Positions 13,131 to 22,418 of a stretch of DNA of 64,000 nucleotides are shown piece after piece. Within the stretch, counting starts at the first letter, position 1; every line of letters starts with the position of its first letter. The notes under the pieces were generated by a model. It saw nothing but the letters and a program-made list of their open reading frames with translations, had not been told where the DNA came from and did no database searches. The translations under genes were made by a program, and so were the position numbers. The DNA lies in assembly GCF_000196875.2 (NCBI RefSeq), contig NC_014532.2:434001-498000 (forward strand). The letters are read 5' to 3'. The stretch is from Halomonas elongata DSM 2581 (lineage in GTDB: Bacteria; Pseudomonadota; Gammaproteobacteria; Pseudomonadales; Halomonadaceae).

Positions 13131-14137
13131 TCTCCCAGGGTGAAGCGAGCGACATTGTTGGCACCGGCGTGCTCGCGCAGGTCGACGGTTTCACCGCCCC
13201 AGCGGAGCTCGACGCCGGTCGCGTTGCCCACGGTCAGGCGAAAGGGCGGATCCCCCTCGACCCGTGCCGTGGTGCCGGGTTCCTGCAGACCGACGAAGAC
13301 GCGCTGGTTGTTGGCGTCGAAGATCTCGGTCCAGGACTGTTCGTTGAAGGTCAGGTTCAGCACCCGAGGATCGGCCTGTGTTGCCTGGTTGGCCTCGGCG
13401 ACGTCCGCTTCGTCGGTGTTGGCGGAGGCGTCGTCGCCGTCTACCGATGCCGTTGCGTCTTCCGCCGTCGAGGCGTCTTCCGTCGCTTCCGGCGTCTCGG
13501 CGACCGATGCCTCGTCGGTCGTCGGCAGCAGCTCCGGCTCGCCGTCCGTCGGGGCTTCGGCATCGCCGGTTGCGTTCACTGCTCCGGCGGTTTCGCCGCT
13601 CTCCTCGGGGGCCGAGGTGCCATCGGGCGCGGGGGTGGCATCTTCGGCGACGGCGGCGCTGCCATCGAGGCCGTCGACCGCAACCGGGGCGTTGTCGCCG
13701 GGCGCGGGCGGCTGGCTACCGCCACGGCTTTGCCACCACATCAGCGTCAGGCCGATCAGGCCGGCGATGACGACCAGGGTGGCGAGGCGGAACAGCCAGG
13801 CGCCGAGCCGTGAGGGCGGCTTGCTGACGACGTGCACGGGGGTGACCTTGTGCTCGTCGTCCTGGCCGAAGTGCGCCTTGTAGGCCGCCAGCACTCGATT
13901 CTCGTCGAGGCCGAGCAGGTTGGCGTAGCTACGCAGGTAACCGCGCCGATAGGTGGCGATCGGTATTTCCTCGTAACTGTCGCGCTCCAGGCCATCGATC
14001 ACGGCCGGGCGCAGGTTGAGGGCCGCGGCGACCTCCTCGCGCGATAGTTCCAGGGCATCCCGCTCCCGACGCAACAGCTCGCCAGGCGAGGCCTGGGGCG
14101 TGACTGCGTCGGGTTCCTGGAGGGGTGTGTCGCTCAT
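13127..14137 (-). CDS. rodZ: Cytoskeleton protein RodZ
   Basis: RodZ links the MreB cytoskeleton to the membrane and the wall-elongation machinery. Order of domains in 336 residues: a cytoplasmic helix-turn-helix at about 17-80 ([21 protein letters not shown]), a basic stretch, a membrane helix at about 115-135, a long low-complexity linker at about 145-235 rich in Ala, Asp, Glu and Thr, and a C-terminal beta domain containing [14 protein letters not shown]. The linker is very acidic, in keeping with a salt-adapted periplasm. It overlaps ispG, as in E. coli. Confidence 0.96.
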   Translation of the reverse strand: MSDTPLQEPDAVTPQASPGELLRRERDALELSREEVAAALNLRPAVIDGLERDSYEEIPIATYRRGYLRSYANLLGLDENRVLAAYKAHFGQDDEHKVTPVHVVSKPPSRLGAWLFRLATLVVIAGLIGLTLMWWQSRGGSQPPAPGDNAPVAVDGLDGSAAVAEDATPAPDGTSAPEESGETAGAVNATGDAEAPTDGEPELLPTTDEASVAETPEATEDASTAEDATASVDGDDASANTDEADVAEANQATQADPRVLNLTFNEQSWTEIFDANNQRVFVGLQEPGTTARVEGDPPFRLTVGNATGVELRWGGETVDLREHAGANNVARFTLGE

Positions 14138-14167
14138 GGCGTGGCATCCTTCATTGGAAAACTGGGC

Positions 14168-14890
14168 TCAGGGCGTGCCGCGCGAGGTTGCCGGCCGATC
14201 ATGGTCGTCACGGGCGCGGGCGATGACCTCGGCCAGGCGAGCCGATAGCGCATCCTGGCCTGCCTGGCGCCGATAACGTTCCAGGTGCCGTTCGGCGCTG
14301 GCGAGTCGCCCTTGCGCGACATCGAGCTCGGCGAGGTGCAGATGACTGCCGGGCCGACCGGGATCGATGCGCAAGGCGCGTTCGAAGCTGGCTCGCGCCG
14401 CCGCTTCGTTGCCGGTCGCGCGTTGGCAACGTCCCAGGTTGACGAGCAATTGAGCCCGGTTGGTGTAGTGAGTGTCCTCGCTCGCGCGTTGCAACTGCTG
14501 GCACGCCTCTCGAATACGTCCCTGATCATACAGGAAGGCGGCGTAGTTGTTGCGTGCCCGGGTAAGATCGGGAGCATCACGCAGCGCCGCACGGAAGTTC
14601 TCTTCGGCCAGGGCGTCGTCGCCGCGGCGGTGATGCACCATGGCCATGGCCTGTCGCGCTTCGGCGTCATCGGGGGCCAGCTTCAGGGCGTGGTCGAGGG
14701 CCTCCGAAGCACGCGAAAGGTCGTCACGCGCCAGGTAGGCCACGCCGAGTCGCGTGTAGGCCTCGGCAGGGTCGGCGTCCGGCGGCGGCTGGTCGGCACG
14801 CATGGCGCAGCCACCCAGCCAGACAGCGCCGGCCAGAAGAGCCGCGATGCGGTACTGTCGGTAGCCGTCGAGACTCGGGCGACCCGTCAT
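14168..14890 (-). CDS. pilF: Type IV pilus biogenesis lipoprotein PilF/PilW (TPR)
   Basis: PilF is the outer-membrane pilotin needed for secretin (PilQ) assembly in type IV pili. From the ATG preceded by GAGGAT, a signal peptide ends in LGGC with C28 as lipid-attachment cysteine. About six tetratricopeptide-like helical pairs follow, for example AYTRLGVAYLARDDLSRASEALDHALKLAP. The 240-residue length is close to Pseudomonas PilF, and the position between rlmN and rodZ is the conserved one. An in-frame ATG 12 codons upstream is possible but gives a poorer signal peptide. Confidence 0.93.
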   Translation of the reverse strand: MTGRPSLDGYRQYRIAALLAGAVWLGGCAMRADQPPPDADPAEAYTRLGVAYLARDDLSRASEALDHALKLAPDDAEARQAMAMVHHRRGDDALAEENFRAALRDAPDLTRARNNYAAFLYDQGRIREACQQLQRASEDTHYTNRAQLLVNLGRCQRATGNEAAARASFERALRIDPGRPGSHLHLAELDVAQGRLASAERHLERYRRQAGQDALSARLAEVIARARDDHDRPATSRGTP

Positions 14891-14995
14891 GGCATCCTCG
14901 ATTGGGGCGTCGTGGCGGCACGACACCTGGCCGATGGTGAAAAAGGCTTGACCATCAAAGCGTCGTGCCCGATTGAAGTCAAGACGTGACCCGGC

Positions 14996-16132
<1,137 letters not shown>

Positions 16133-16153
16133 CGTGGGTCGTTGGGGCAAGGT

Positions 16154-16175
16154 GCGGGGGCCGTGTGGCCCCCGC
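16154..16175 (-). other. Perfect hairpin between ndk and rlmN
   Basis: GCGGGGGCC and GGCCCCCGC form a 9-bp stem with a GTGT loop just upstream of the rlmN start. No T-run follows in the reading direction. It may lower read-through from ndk or stabilise a processed mRNA end. Confidence 0.4.
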
Positions 16176-16242
16176 TCGGCAGGAAACCTGCCACCAGGGA
16201 ACTACTGATTGATATCGCGAACGGCGATGAATCAGCGTTTCC

Positions 16243-16668
16243 TCAGCGCGAGCAGATCTCGCTTTCCTCGAAGAAGTAGGCGATTTCGCGCGCCGCGGAC
16301 TCCGGAGAGTCGGAGCCATGGACGGCGTTGGCGTCGATGGACTGAGCATAGTCGGCGCGAATGGTGCCGGCCTCGGCTTCCTTGGGGTTGGTGGCGCCCA
16401 TCAGGTCGCGGTTGGCGGCGATGGCGTTCTCGCCTTCGAGCACCTGGACCACGACCGGACCGGAGGTCATGAAGCCGACCAGGTCACCGAAGAAAGGACG
16501 CTCCTTGTGCTCGGCGTAGAAGCCTTCGGCCTGCTCCTGGGAGAGCTGCAGCATCTTGGCGGCGACGATCTTCAGACCGGCCTTCTCGAAACGGCTTTCG
16601 ATCTCGCCGATGACGTTCTTGGCGACGGCGTCGGGCTTGATGATGGACAGGGTACGTTCAGTGGCCAT
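16243..16668 (-). CDS. ndk: Nucleoside diphosphate kinase
   Basis: Ndk transfers the gamma-phosphate of ATP to NDPs through a phosphohistidine. The active-site H117 is seen in NAVHGSDS, and KPDAV at 11-15 and [10 protein letters not shown] match the nucleotide site. The product is 141 residues, like most bacterial Ndk proteins. An open frame upstream of the chosen ATG is not conserved. Gene order ndk-rlmN is as in E. coli. A strong hairpin separates it from iscA upstream. Confidence 0.98.
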   Translation of the reverse strand: MATERTLSIIKPDAVAKNVIGEIESRFEKAGLKIVAAKMLQLSQEQAEGFYAEHKERPFFGDLVGFMTSGPVVVQVLEGENAIAANRDLMGATNPKEAEAGTIRADYAQSIDANAVHGSDSPESAAREIAYFFEESEICSR

Positions 16669-16706
16669 GTGGCGTGCTCTCCAGTCTGAGTATAGGGCAG
16701 TGATAA

Positions 16707-16742
16707 CCCAGCGCCGCCCCGGGAAACCAGGGCGGCGCTGGG
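16707..16742 (-). terminator. 13-bp perfect hairpin between iscA and ndk
   Basis: CCCAGCGCCGCCC and GGGCGGCGCTGGG form an uninterrupted 13-bp stem around a 10-nt loop. In minus-strand reading it follows iscA and is followed by TTATCACTG rather than a T-run. It is a good candidate for the end of the isc transcript, making ndk a separate unit. Confidence 0.55.
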
Positions 16743-16836
16743 CATGTGATTCGTGCGGCTCGGCGCCTCGCGCCGAATGGGCGCAGAGTATACCGCCCCT
16801 GGACGGCATTGAACAATTGAAGGCGTTCCGTGGGCC

Positions 16837-17163
16837 TCAGACGCTGAAGCTTTCGCCGCAGCCGCACTCGTCCTTGACGTTGGGGTTGTTGAAGCGGAAG
16901 AAGCGGTTGAGCCCTTCCGAGACGTAGTCGACCTCGCTGCCGTCGAGCATTTCCAGGGCATCCGGTGCGACGAAGACCTTGACGCCGTGTTCCTCGAAGG
17001 CCACGTCGTCGTTCGATGCCTCATCGGCGAAGTCGAGGACGTAGCTGTAGCCCGAGCAGCCGCTGGGCTTGACGGTGACCCGCAGACCCAGGCCGTGTCC
17101 GCGCTCGTCGAGCACGCGATTGATCTGCTCGGCTGCGGCGGTGGTGATGGAAAGGTTAGCCAT
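16837..17163 (-). CDS. iscA: A-type iron-sulfur carrier IscA
   Basis: IscA binds iron or Fe-S clusters and hands them to target proteins. The three conserved cysteines are C36 (SGCSGYSY), C100 and C102 (ECGCGESFSV); the C-terminal ECGCGESF favours IscA over ErpA. Length is 108 residues against 107 in E. coli. The order iscR-iscS-iscA is kept, but iscU is missing between iscS and iscA, and hscB, hscA and fdx are missing after it; the next gene is ndk. Confidence 0.94.
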   Translation of the reverse strand: MANLSITTAAAEQINRVLDERGHGLGLRVTVKPSGCSGYSYVLDFADEASNDDVAFEEHGVKVFVAPDALEMLDGSEVDYVSEGLNRFFRFNNPNVKDECGCGESFSV

Positions 17164-17213
17164 GGTGGCCTCCTTAACGCTTGGCGGTTTATTCGGCCCT
17201 TTCCTGGAAGGGG

Positions 17214-17338
17214 CTACAAATGTTGCGAGTGCGGGTCGGACAAGGCGAAATCAGCCGCGAAAGCGGCGTTTACAAGTGCGTAAATGGGCATTGAGAGACT
17301 GATTTCAACATAGCATGACCTGGCGCAGCCATCCGTAG
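17214..17338. repeat. About 125-bp imperfect palindromic intergenic element with nested hairpins
   Basis: Outer arms pair CTACAAATGTTGCG (17214-17227), running on to GGTC (17234-17237), with GACC and CGCAGCCATCCGTAG at the other end (17317-17338). Inner arms GAAATCAG (17247-17254) and CTGATTTC (17299-17306) are perfect. Two small hairpins sit inside: CCGC-GAAA-GCGG and TTTAC-N6-GTAAA. The layout resembles ERIC-like or other non-autonomous palindromic repeats. It fills the iscS-iscA gap, where iscU lies in other gammaproteobacteria. No protein of useful length is encoded. Confidence 0.7.
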
Positions 17339-17346
17339 GCGTCCTC

Positions 17347-18495
17347 CTAGCGGCGTAGCCCGGTCAGGGCATGCCTCAGGGTGTCGATGGTGCGGTCGAT
17401 GTCGTCCTCGGTGGTGAAACGGCCGAGACTGAAACGCAACGAGGCCAGCGCCAGCGGTCGGGGAACGCCGATCTCCTTCAATACATAGGATGGCTCGACG
17501 CTGGCAGAGTTGCATGCCGAGCCGGTGGACACGGCGATATTGCGCAGTGCCATCAGCAGCGACTCGCCGTCGACCCCGGTGAAGGCCAGGTTGAGAATGT
17601 TGGGCACCGAGACTTCGCCGGTGCCGTTGAGCTGGATGCCGTCGAGGTCGTCGAGCCCGGCTAGCAGGCGGTCGCGGAGTGCCTGGATGCGTGCCTGGTC
17701 GGCCTCGCCCTCGCGCCCGGCGATGGCGAAGGCTTCGCCCATGCCGGCGATCTGATGGGTCGGCAGCGTGCCCGAGCGCATGCCTCGTTCGTGTCCGCCG
17801 CCGTGGATCAACGGCTCCACGCGGATGTCCGGATCACGCTTCACGTAGAGTGCACCGATGCCCTTGGGGCCATAGGCCTTGTGGCCGGAGAGCGACATCA
17901 GATCGATGCCGCTTTGCTTCACGTCCAGCGGCAGGCGGCCTACCGCCTGGGCGGCATCGACGTGGAAGAGTGCGCCGCCGGCATGGGCCACTTCGGCCAG
18001 GTCGGCCAGGTCGTTGATCGTGCCCAGTTCGTTGTTCACCGCCATCAGCGAGACCAGCACGGTGTCGTCGCGCAGGGCAGCGCGTAGTGCCGAGGGGGCG
18101 ATACGGCCGTCCTCGCCGGGTGTCAGCCAGGACACCTCGAAGCCTTCGCGTTCCAGCGCCAGGGCCGTGTCGATCACCGCCTTGTGCTCGATGGTCGAGG
18201 TCACCAGGTGACGGCCCTTCTCGCGATTGGCACGCATGATGCCGGTCAGCGCCAGGTTGTCGGCCTCGGTGGCGCCGCTGGTCCAGACGATTTCGCGGGG
18301 ATCGGCGCCGATCAGGTCGGCGACCTGGCGCCGTGCGCTCTCGACGGCCTGTTCGGCCTGCCAGCCGGGCATGTGGCTGCGCGAGGCGGGATTGGCGAAG
18401 ACGCCGTCGAGCGTGAGGTGACGGCTCATGACCTCGGCGACCCTGGGGTCGACGGGAGTGGTGGCGGCGTAATCGAGATAGATGGGTGCGCTCAT
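17347..18495 (-). CDS. iscS: Cysteine desulfurase IscS, shortened C-terminus
   Basis: This PLP enzyme takes sulfur from cysteine for Fe-S clusters and tRNA thiolation. Key residues fall at the same positions as in E. coli IscS: H104, PLP lysine K206 in [10 protein letters not shown], and catalytic C328 in [10 protein letters not shown]. The protein stops at 382 residues, just after the last core helix, whereas E. coli IscS has 404. The missing part corresponds to the C-terminal tail that contacts IscU in known complexes. This agrees with the absence of iscU from the locus. It follows iscR in the same direction. Confidence 0.93.
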   Translation of the reverse strand: MSAPIYLDYAATTPVDPRVAEVMSRHLTLDGVFANPASRSHMPGWQAEQAVESARRQVADLIGADPREIVWTSGATEADNLALTGIMRANREKGRHLVTSTIEHKAVIDTALALEREGFEVSWLTPGEDGRIAPSALRAALRDDTVLVSLMAVNNELGTINDLADLAEVAHAGGALFHVDAAQAVGRLPLDVKQSGIDLMSLSGHKAYGPKGIGALYVKRDPDIRVEPLIHGGGHERGMRSGTLPTHQIAGMGEAFAIAGREGEADQARIQALRDRLLAGLDDLDGIQLNGTGEVSVPNILNLAFTGVDGESLLMALRNIAVSTGSACNSASVEPSYVLKEIGVPRPLALASLRFSLGRFTTEDDIDRTIDTLRHALTGLRR

Positions 18496-18541
18496 GGGCT
18501 CGGAACGGTGAAAGCGAATCGGAGACGGGCGGGCCGTCGGC

Positions 18542-19009
18542 TCAGGGCGATGAGGCCGGGATCTGGTTGTCGGCCGCGCGATGTTGCCGCGTGGCGATGG
18601 CCCGGAACTCGTCGCGGCGGGCCAGCTGGCCCAGGGTCACGCCGTCGAGAAAACCGTGGATCTGTTCGGACAGCTCGTTCCACAGATGGTGGGTGAGGCA
18701 GGTGTCGCCCTGCTGGCAGTCCGACATGCCGCCACAACGGGTGGCATCCACCGACTCGTCCACGGCGTCGATCACCTGTGCCACCGAGATGGCTTCCGGC
18801 GACAGGGTCAGCAGGTAGCCGCCGCCGGGGCCCCGCACGCTGTCCACCAGGCCGCGGCGACGCAGTCGGGCGAACAATTGCTCGAGATAGGAAAGCGAGA
18901 TTTCCTGACGCTTGGCGATATCGGCGAGGCAGATTGGCCCTTCGTCGGCATGCATCGCCAGGTCGAGCATGGCGGTGACGGCATAGCGTCCCTTGGTGGT
19001 CAGGCGCAT
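18542..19009 (-). CDS. iscR: Fe-S cluster-responsive Rrf2 regulator IscR
   Basis: IscR represses its own operon when it carries a [2Fe-2S] cluster. The 155-residue protein starts [18 protein letters not shown], has the winged helix with the recognition segment [15 protein letters not shown], and keeps all cluster ligands: C92, C98, C104 and H107 in [21 protein letters not shown] frame open upstream of this ATG lacks similarity. It has its own promoter-like sequence at the end of cysE and a hairpin in the leader, so control by its own cluster status is likely even though iscU is absent from the locus. Confidence 0.96.
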   Translation of the reverse strand: MRLTTKGRYAVTAMLDLAMHADEGPICLADIAKRQEISLSYLEQLFARLRRRGLVDSVRGPGGGYLLTLSPEAISVAQVIDAVDESVDATRCGGMSDCQQGDTCLTHHLWNELSEQIHGFLDGVTLGQLARRDEFRAIATRQHRAADNQIPASSP

Positions 19010-19058
19010 GGGGCATTCACCTCGGCACCGGTACGGACGTCGGTGGTCGTTGATCGGC

Positions 19059-19080
19059 CCGACGCCCATGCGGGCGTCGG
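19059..19080 (-). promoter_or_regulatory. Perfect 9-bp hairpin in iscR leader
   Basis: CCGACGCCC and GGGCGTCGG pair with an ATGC loop between the predicted iscR promoter and its start codon. There is no T-run, so it is more likely an mRNA leader structure than a terminator. Whether any small RNA or protein acts on it cannot be told from sequence. Confidence 0.45.
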
Positions 19081-19091
19081 GTGGATGAGCC

Positions 19092-19121
19092 ATTATGGTA
19101 AAGACCCAGTGTAACGGTCAA
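19092..19121 (-). promoter_or_regulatory. Predicted iscR promoter
   Basis: Reading the minus strand, TTGACC and CATAAT lie 18 bp apart, a good sigma-70 match. The sequence around the -35, GGTTGACCGTTACACTGGGT, resembles the type of site bound by cluster-loaded IscR at E. coli iscR, from memory of that promoter. The -35 overlaps the end of cysE, so iscR can be expressed apart from cysE. Confidence 0.6.
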
Positions 19122-20005
19122 CCTTTGCCGTGACGGTCGCTCACCGCGTCTTTCTCGCGGCGCGGCTCGTCGTTTTCCGCATTCTGGGTGGTCGTATCCT
19201 CCTCGGGAGGCGGGCAGCAGCTGTCGACGTCCTCGAGAATGTTGGCAAAGTCCTCGTCACGCAGTTCCGGGAGCTGGCCATCGCGGAAGCTGGCGTCGAT
19301 CTGGTGCAGCGTGGAGCACATGCGTTCGATGCGCTCGTCCACGGCATGCATGTGATCGAGCATCGCCTGCATGGAGCGGGCCACGGGGTCGGGCATGTCC
19401 TGGCTGACGCCATAGGCGTCGAAGCCGAACTTGCGGCACATGGCTTCGCGGCGCTCGGGGTCGACCTGCAGGGTCTCTTCCTTGTCGGGGTCACTGCGTT
19501 GCACCACCTTGCCGGGAATGCCCACGACGGTGGCGCCGGCCGGTACTTCCTTGGTGATCACGGCGTTGGAGCCGACCTTGGCGCCGGCGCCCACGGTGAA
19601 GGGGCCGAGAATCTTGGCGCCGGCACCGACGATCACGCCGTCACCCAGGGTCGGGTGGCGCTTGCCGTGGTTCCAGCTGGTGCCTCCCAGGGTCACGCCC
19701 TGATAGAGAGTGACGTCGTCGCCGACACAGGCGGTTTCACCGATCACCACGCCCATGCCGTGGTCGATGAAGAAGCGTCGGCCGATGCTGGCGCCCGGAT
19801 GGATTTCGATACCGGTCAGCCAGCGCCCCAGGGTCGAGAGGGTGCGAGCCAGCCACTTGAGATTGCGTTGCCAGAGCCAATGGCTGAGGCGGTGGAGCAG
19901 CAGCGCATGCAGACCCGGATAATTGGTCAGCACTTCCAGGAAGTTGCGTGCCGCCGGGTCACGGGCGAATACGCTGTTGATGTCCTCGCGCAGACGTTGA
20001 AACAT
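19118..20005 (-). CDS. cysE: Serine O-acetyltransferase
   Basis: CysE makes O-acetylserine, the direct precursor of cysteine, which in turn feeds IscS. The 295-residue protein has a short N-terminal helical domain, then left-handed beta-helix hexapeptide repeats from about residue 65 including [19 protein letters not shown] and [16 protein letters not shown]. After the repeats comes a long extra tail: a helical part with [22 protein letters not shown] and a polar end with a CC pair at [10 protein letters not shown]. The compact N-terminus and position before iscR recall the Azotobacter/Pseudomonas cysE-iscR arrangement. Confidence 0.94.
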   Translation of the reverse strand: MFQRLREDINSVFARDPAARNFLEVLTNYPGLHALLLHRLSHWLWQRNLKWLARTLSTLGRWLTGIEIHPGASIGRRFFIDHGMGVVIGETACVGDDVTLYQGVTLGGTSWNHGKRHPTLGDGVIVGAGAKILGPFTVGAGAKVGSNAVITKEVPAGATVVGIPGKVVQRSDPDKEETLQVDPERREAMCRKFGFDAYGVSQDMPDPVARSMQAMLDHMHAVDERIERMCSTLHQIDASFRDGQLPELRDEDFANILEDVDSCCPPPEEDTTTQNAENDEPRREKDAVSDRHGKG

Positions 20006-20081
20006 GCGGCGATCCTTGGATGGGGGAGCGAGTCGTTGTCTTTCATATTGGGGGCCGCTCGAGCGGGGTTCAAGCAGCGCT

Positions 20082-20825
20082 TCATTCGTCCTGACGGTGC
20101 TCGACCTGGCGTTGAGTGGCGGAGAGTATGCCGCGCAGGATATTGAGCTCCATGCGCTCCGGGTGAGCCCGCAGGGTGAAGCGGCGCAGTCGGGCCATCA
20201 ACTGACGGGGCATGTCCGGGTCGTGAAAGCCGATGTCGATCAGGGTGCGCTCCAGGTGCGCGAAGTAGTGCTCGAGTTCCTCATGGGACGCGAGGGGGGC
20301 GGCGTCCGGCTCTTGCATCTCGGGCGACTCGGCCTGGCAGGCCAGGCGGCACTCGTAGGCCAGCACCTGGACGGCGGCCGCCAGGTTCAGGGAGCTGAAG
20401 TCCGGGTTGGTGGGAATGTGCACATGGGCATGACAGCGCTGCATCTCGGTGTTGGTCAGGCCGCTGTCCTCGCGCCCGAAGACCAGGGCGACCCGCCCCT
20501 GAGGAGAGGCCAGTTCGGTTGGCAAGCGCTCGCCCAGTTCGCGTGGCGTGACCATCGGCCAGGGGAGGTTGCGCGAGCGGGCGCTGGCACCCACCACCAG
20601 GGTGCAGTCGCCGACTGCGTCTTCCAGGTTGTCGACCGTTCTGGCGTTGTGGACCAGGGCGTCGGCGCCGGAGGCGCGCGAGACGGTGTCCGCCGTGATC
20701 GGTTCGCAGCGCGGCGCGACCAGCGCCAGGTCCTCGAGCCCCATGTTGTGCATGGCTCGGGCGGTGCCGCCGATGTTGCCGGGGTGGCTGGTGCCGATCA
20801 GAACGATGCGAATACGTTCGAGCAT
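20082..20825 (-). CDS. trmJ: tRNA (cytidine/uridine-2'-O-)-methyltransferase TrmJ
   Basis: A SPOUT-class enzyme that 2'-O-methylates position 32 of several tRNAs. Motifs: [14 protein letters not shown] near the N-terminus, [13 protein letters not shown], and the C-terminal knot segment [21 protein letters not shown]. At 247 residues it matches E. coli TrmJ. It is divergent from suhB, as in E. coli, and leads into cysE and the isc genes on the minus strand. Confidence 0.96.
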   Translation of the reverse strand: MLERIRIVLIGTSHPGNIGGTARAMHNMGLEDLALVAPRCEPITADTVSRASGADALVHNARTVDNLEDAVGDCTLVVGASARSRNLPWPMVTPRELGERLPTELASPQGRVALVFGREDSGLTNTEMQRCHAHVHIPTNPDFSSLNLAAAVQVLAYECRLACQAESPEMQEPDAAPLASHEELEHYFAHLERTLIDIGFHDPDMPRQLMARLRRFTLRAHPERMELNILRGILSATQRQVEHRQDE

Positions 20826-20995
20826 GGGAAGACGTCCAATGGGAAGCTGTCGAATATGAGGGAAGCCGCCAGTTTAGCATGTCGCTTCGGGCTTCGGGCC
20901 GCGTGGCGAGATCGACGTGTTTCTGCTAGGATTCGCGCCGACTCGTTTCTTACGACCCGTTCTTTAACATCACCGAGACTCCCCAAGGCCCGATC

Positions 20996-21790
20996 ATGCA
21001 TCCGATGGTCCAATTTGCACTGCGCGCCGCGCGCAGTGCCGGCGAGCAATTCCTGCGCATTCGCGAGCGCATCGAAAATGCTCATGAAGAACACAGCCTC
21101 GACAAGCTGCTCGAGGATACTGCCCGTAATGCCGAGACGCTGATCCAGCGTCAACTGGCGCGGGGTTATCCGCAACATGGCGTTGTCGGCCGCTATACGT
21201 CGCATCGCGAAGGCGAGGGCGAAGGCCGTGACATGCTGTGGCGCATCGAACCCGTCCATGGATACTCCAACCTCACCGTTGCCGCGCCCGACTTCGCGCT
21301 GTCGGTGGTCTGCATGGTCAAGGGCCGTCCGGAGCACGCGGTGGTGATCTGCCCCTTCAGCGATGACGAATACCTGGCGAGCCGTGGGCGCGGTGCCCAG
21401 CTCAATGGCAAGCGTATTCGTGTGCCCAAGCATTACACGATCGACGGCGCGCGCATCGCCATGGGCCTGCCCGAGAGCGCGCTGCGCTCCCGGCTGCTGC
21501 CTGACCATCTGACCCTGACCCAGCAACTGGCGCCGCGAGTCGAGTTGATGCGGGCCTCCGGCAGTGGCTTGCTGGATATGGCCGAGCTGGCGTCGGGCCG
21601 TGTCGATGCGGCTTTCGTCCTCGGGCTCGAGGATCAGGACCTGCATGTCGGCTCACTGCTGCTCAAGGAGTCCGGTGCCCTGATGGGAACGCCGGACGGC
21701 CAGCCGTCGGTGTCGGCCAGTCAGCCGCTGATGGCTGCCGGGCCGCGCATGTACAAGGCACTGGTGAAGCAGCTCAAGCCCCATTTCTGA
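20996..21790 (+). CDS. suhB: SuhB-family protein with degraded inositol monophosphatase active site
   Basis: The N-terminus [16 protein letters not shown] and the position opposite trmJ identify this as SuhB (264 residues; E. coli has 267). Active SuhB uses E67, D84 and D87 in the EES and DPLDGT motifs to bind magnesium. Here the EES region reads GRYTS and the second motif reads WRIEPVHGYSN: the E67 position is Arg, D84 becomes E85, D87 becomes H88. One downstream aspartate (EDQDLHVG) is kept. The phosphatase is probably inactive. In E. coli SuhB also acts with Nus factors in ribosomal RNA antitermination, a role that does not need catalysis, and this may be what has been retained. Confidence 0.9.
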   Translation: MHPMVQFALRAARSAGEQFLRIRERIENAHEEHSLDKLLEDTARNAETLIQRQLARGYPQHGVVGRYTSHREGEGEGRDMLWRIEPVHGYSNLTVAAPDFALSVVCMVKGRPEHAVVICPFSDDEYLASRGRGAQLNGKRIRVPKHYTIDGARIAMGLPESALRSRLLPDHLTLTQQLAPRVELMRASGSGLLDMAELASGRVDAAFVLGLEDQDLHVGSLLLKESGALMGTPDGQPSVSASQPLMAAGPRMYKALVKQLKPHF

Positions 21791-21959
21791 CGGACCCATT
21801 TGTCGCCCGGTCGTCGTGGCAACATCTCGTAACGCTCTCGAGACTGTTCGAGAGCGATGAGTCGGTGTACGTTGAAGGTAGCCGGTGGCCTGTCCGGCCA
21901 TCGGTTTCATGTCCCCCGGCCTCGCCGGATCATGAACACCACCCGCGAGAGGAGTGACG

Positions 21960-22301
21960 ATGCAACCGCTCAGCTATTACTACTACAACGTGCTGGAAAG
22001 CCTTGAGAAGCCCTGCGATGTGCCCGCCCTGCATCTTCAGGAAGGCTATGATCTCTTGTACCGCTACGGTGGACGCGTCGAGATGGACTTGATGCGCCGC
22101 GCCGAAGCGGCCAGCGCGAATGGCGAGCCGTACCATTGGCACGAGGCCCTCGATGACGAACAGCGGGACAAGCTGCGTCGCGCCCTCGATGACGAGAACC
22201 CCGCCAAGATTCTCAAGGTGATGCAGCGCAATGGCTATGCCGGTGTGCTGTACCACCATGCCCGTGAGGTCTTTCGTCCCGACGCGCAAGGCGTCGCATA
22301 G
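21960..22301 (+). CDS. Uncharacterised 113-residue protein
   Basis: I do not recognise this protein. The ATG lies downstream of GAGAGGAG, a good ribosome-binding site, and codon use looks like its neighbours. It starts MQPLSYYYYNVLES with a tyrosine run, then is mostly helical and charged, with no signal peptide, membrane segment or cysteine pair. A strong terminator follows. It is separated from suhB by about 170 bp, so probably has its own promoter. Likely a small soluble cytoplasmic protein. Confidence 0.8.
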   Translation: MQPLSYYYYNVLESLEKPCDVPALHLQEGYDLLYRYGGRVEMDLMRRAEAASANGEPYHWHEALDDEQRDKLRRALDDENPAKILKVMQRNGYAGVLYHHAREVFRPDAQGVA

Positions 22302-22355
22302 AGCGGTGAGCAGGCGGTGATGCCTGAAGCGATACACCGTCGATGCCGCTAGATG

Positions 22356-22394
22356 AAAAAGCGCCACCTGGCATGCCAGGTGGCGCTTTTTTTG
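22356..22394. terminator. Strong bidirectional rho-independent terminator
   Basis: The 26-bp perfect palindrome GCGCCACCTGGC-ATGCCAGGTGGCGC is flanked by AAAAA on one side and TTTTTTT on the other, so it can stop transcription from both the small plus-strand gene and secF. Confidence 0.93.
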
Positions 22395-22418
22395 ATCGGG
22401 CCGTCTTCGTGCGACCGA

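Noticed and set aside
17164..17346. Possible short iscU between iscA and iscS
   Set aside because: The gap is only 183 bp and no frame shows the IscU cysteine motifs; the palindromic element explains the DNA.
19059..19080. Riboswitch in the iscR leader
   Set aside because: Only one simple hairpin is visible, with no conserved aptamer pattern and no alternative terminator.
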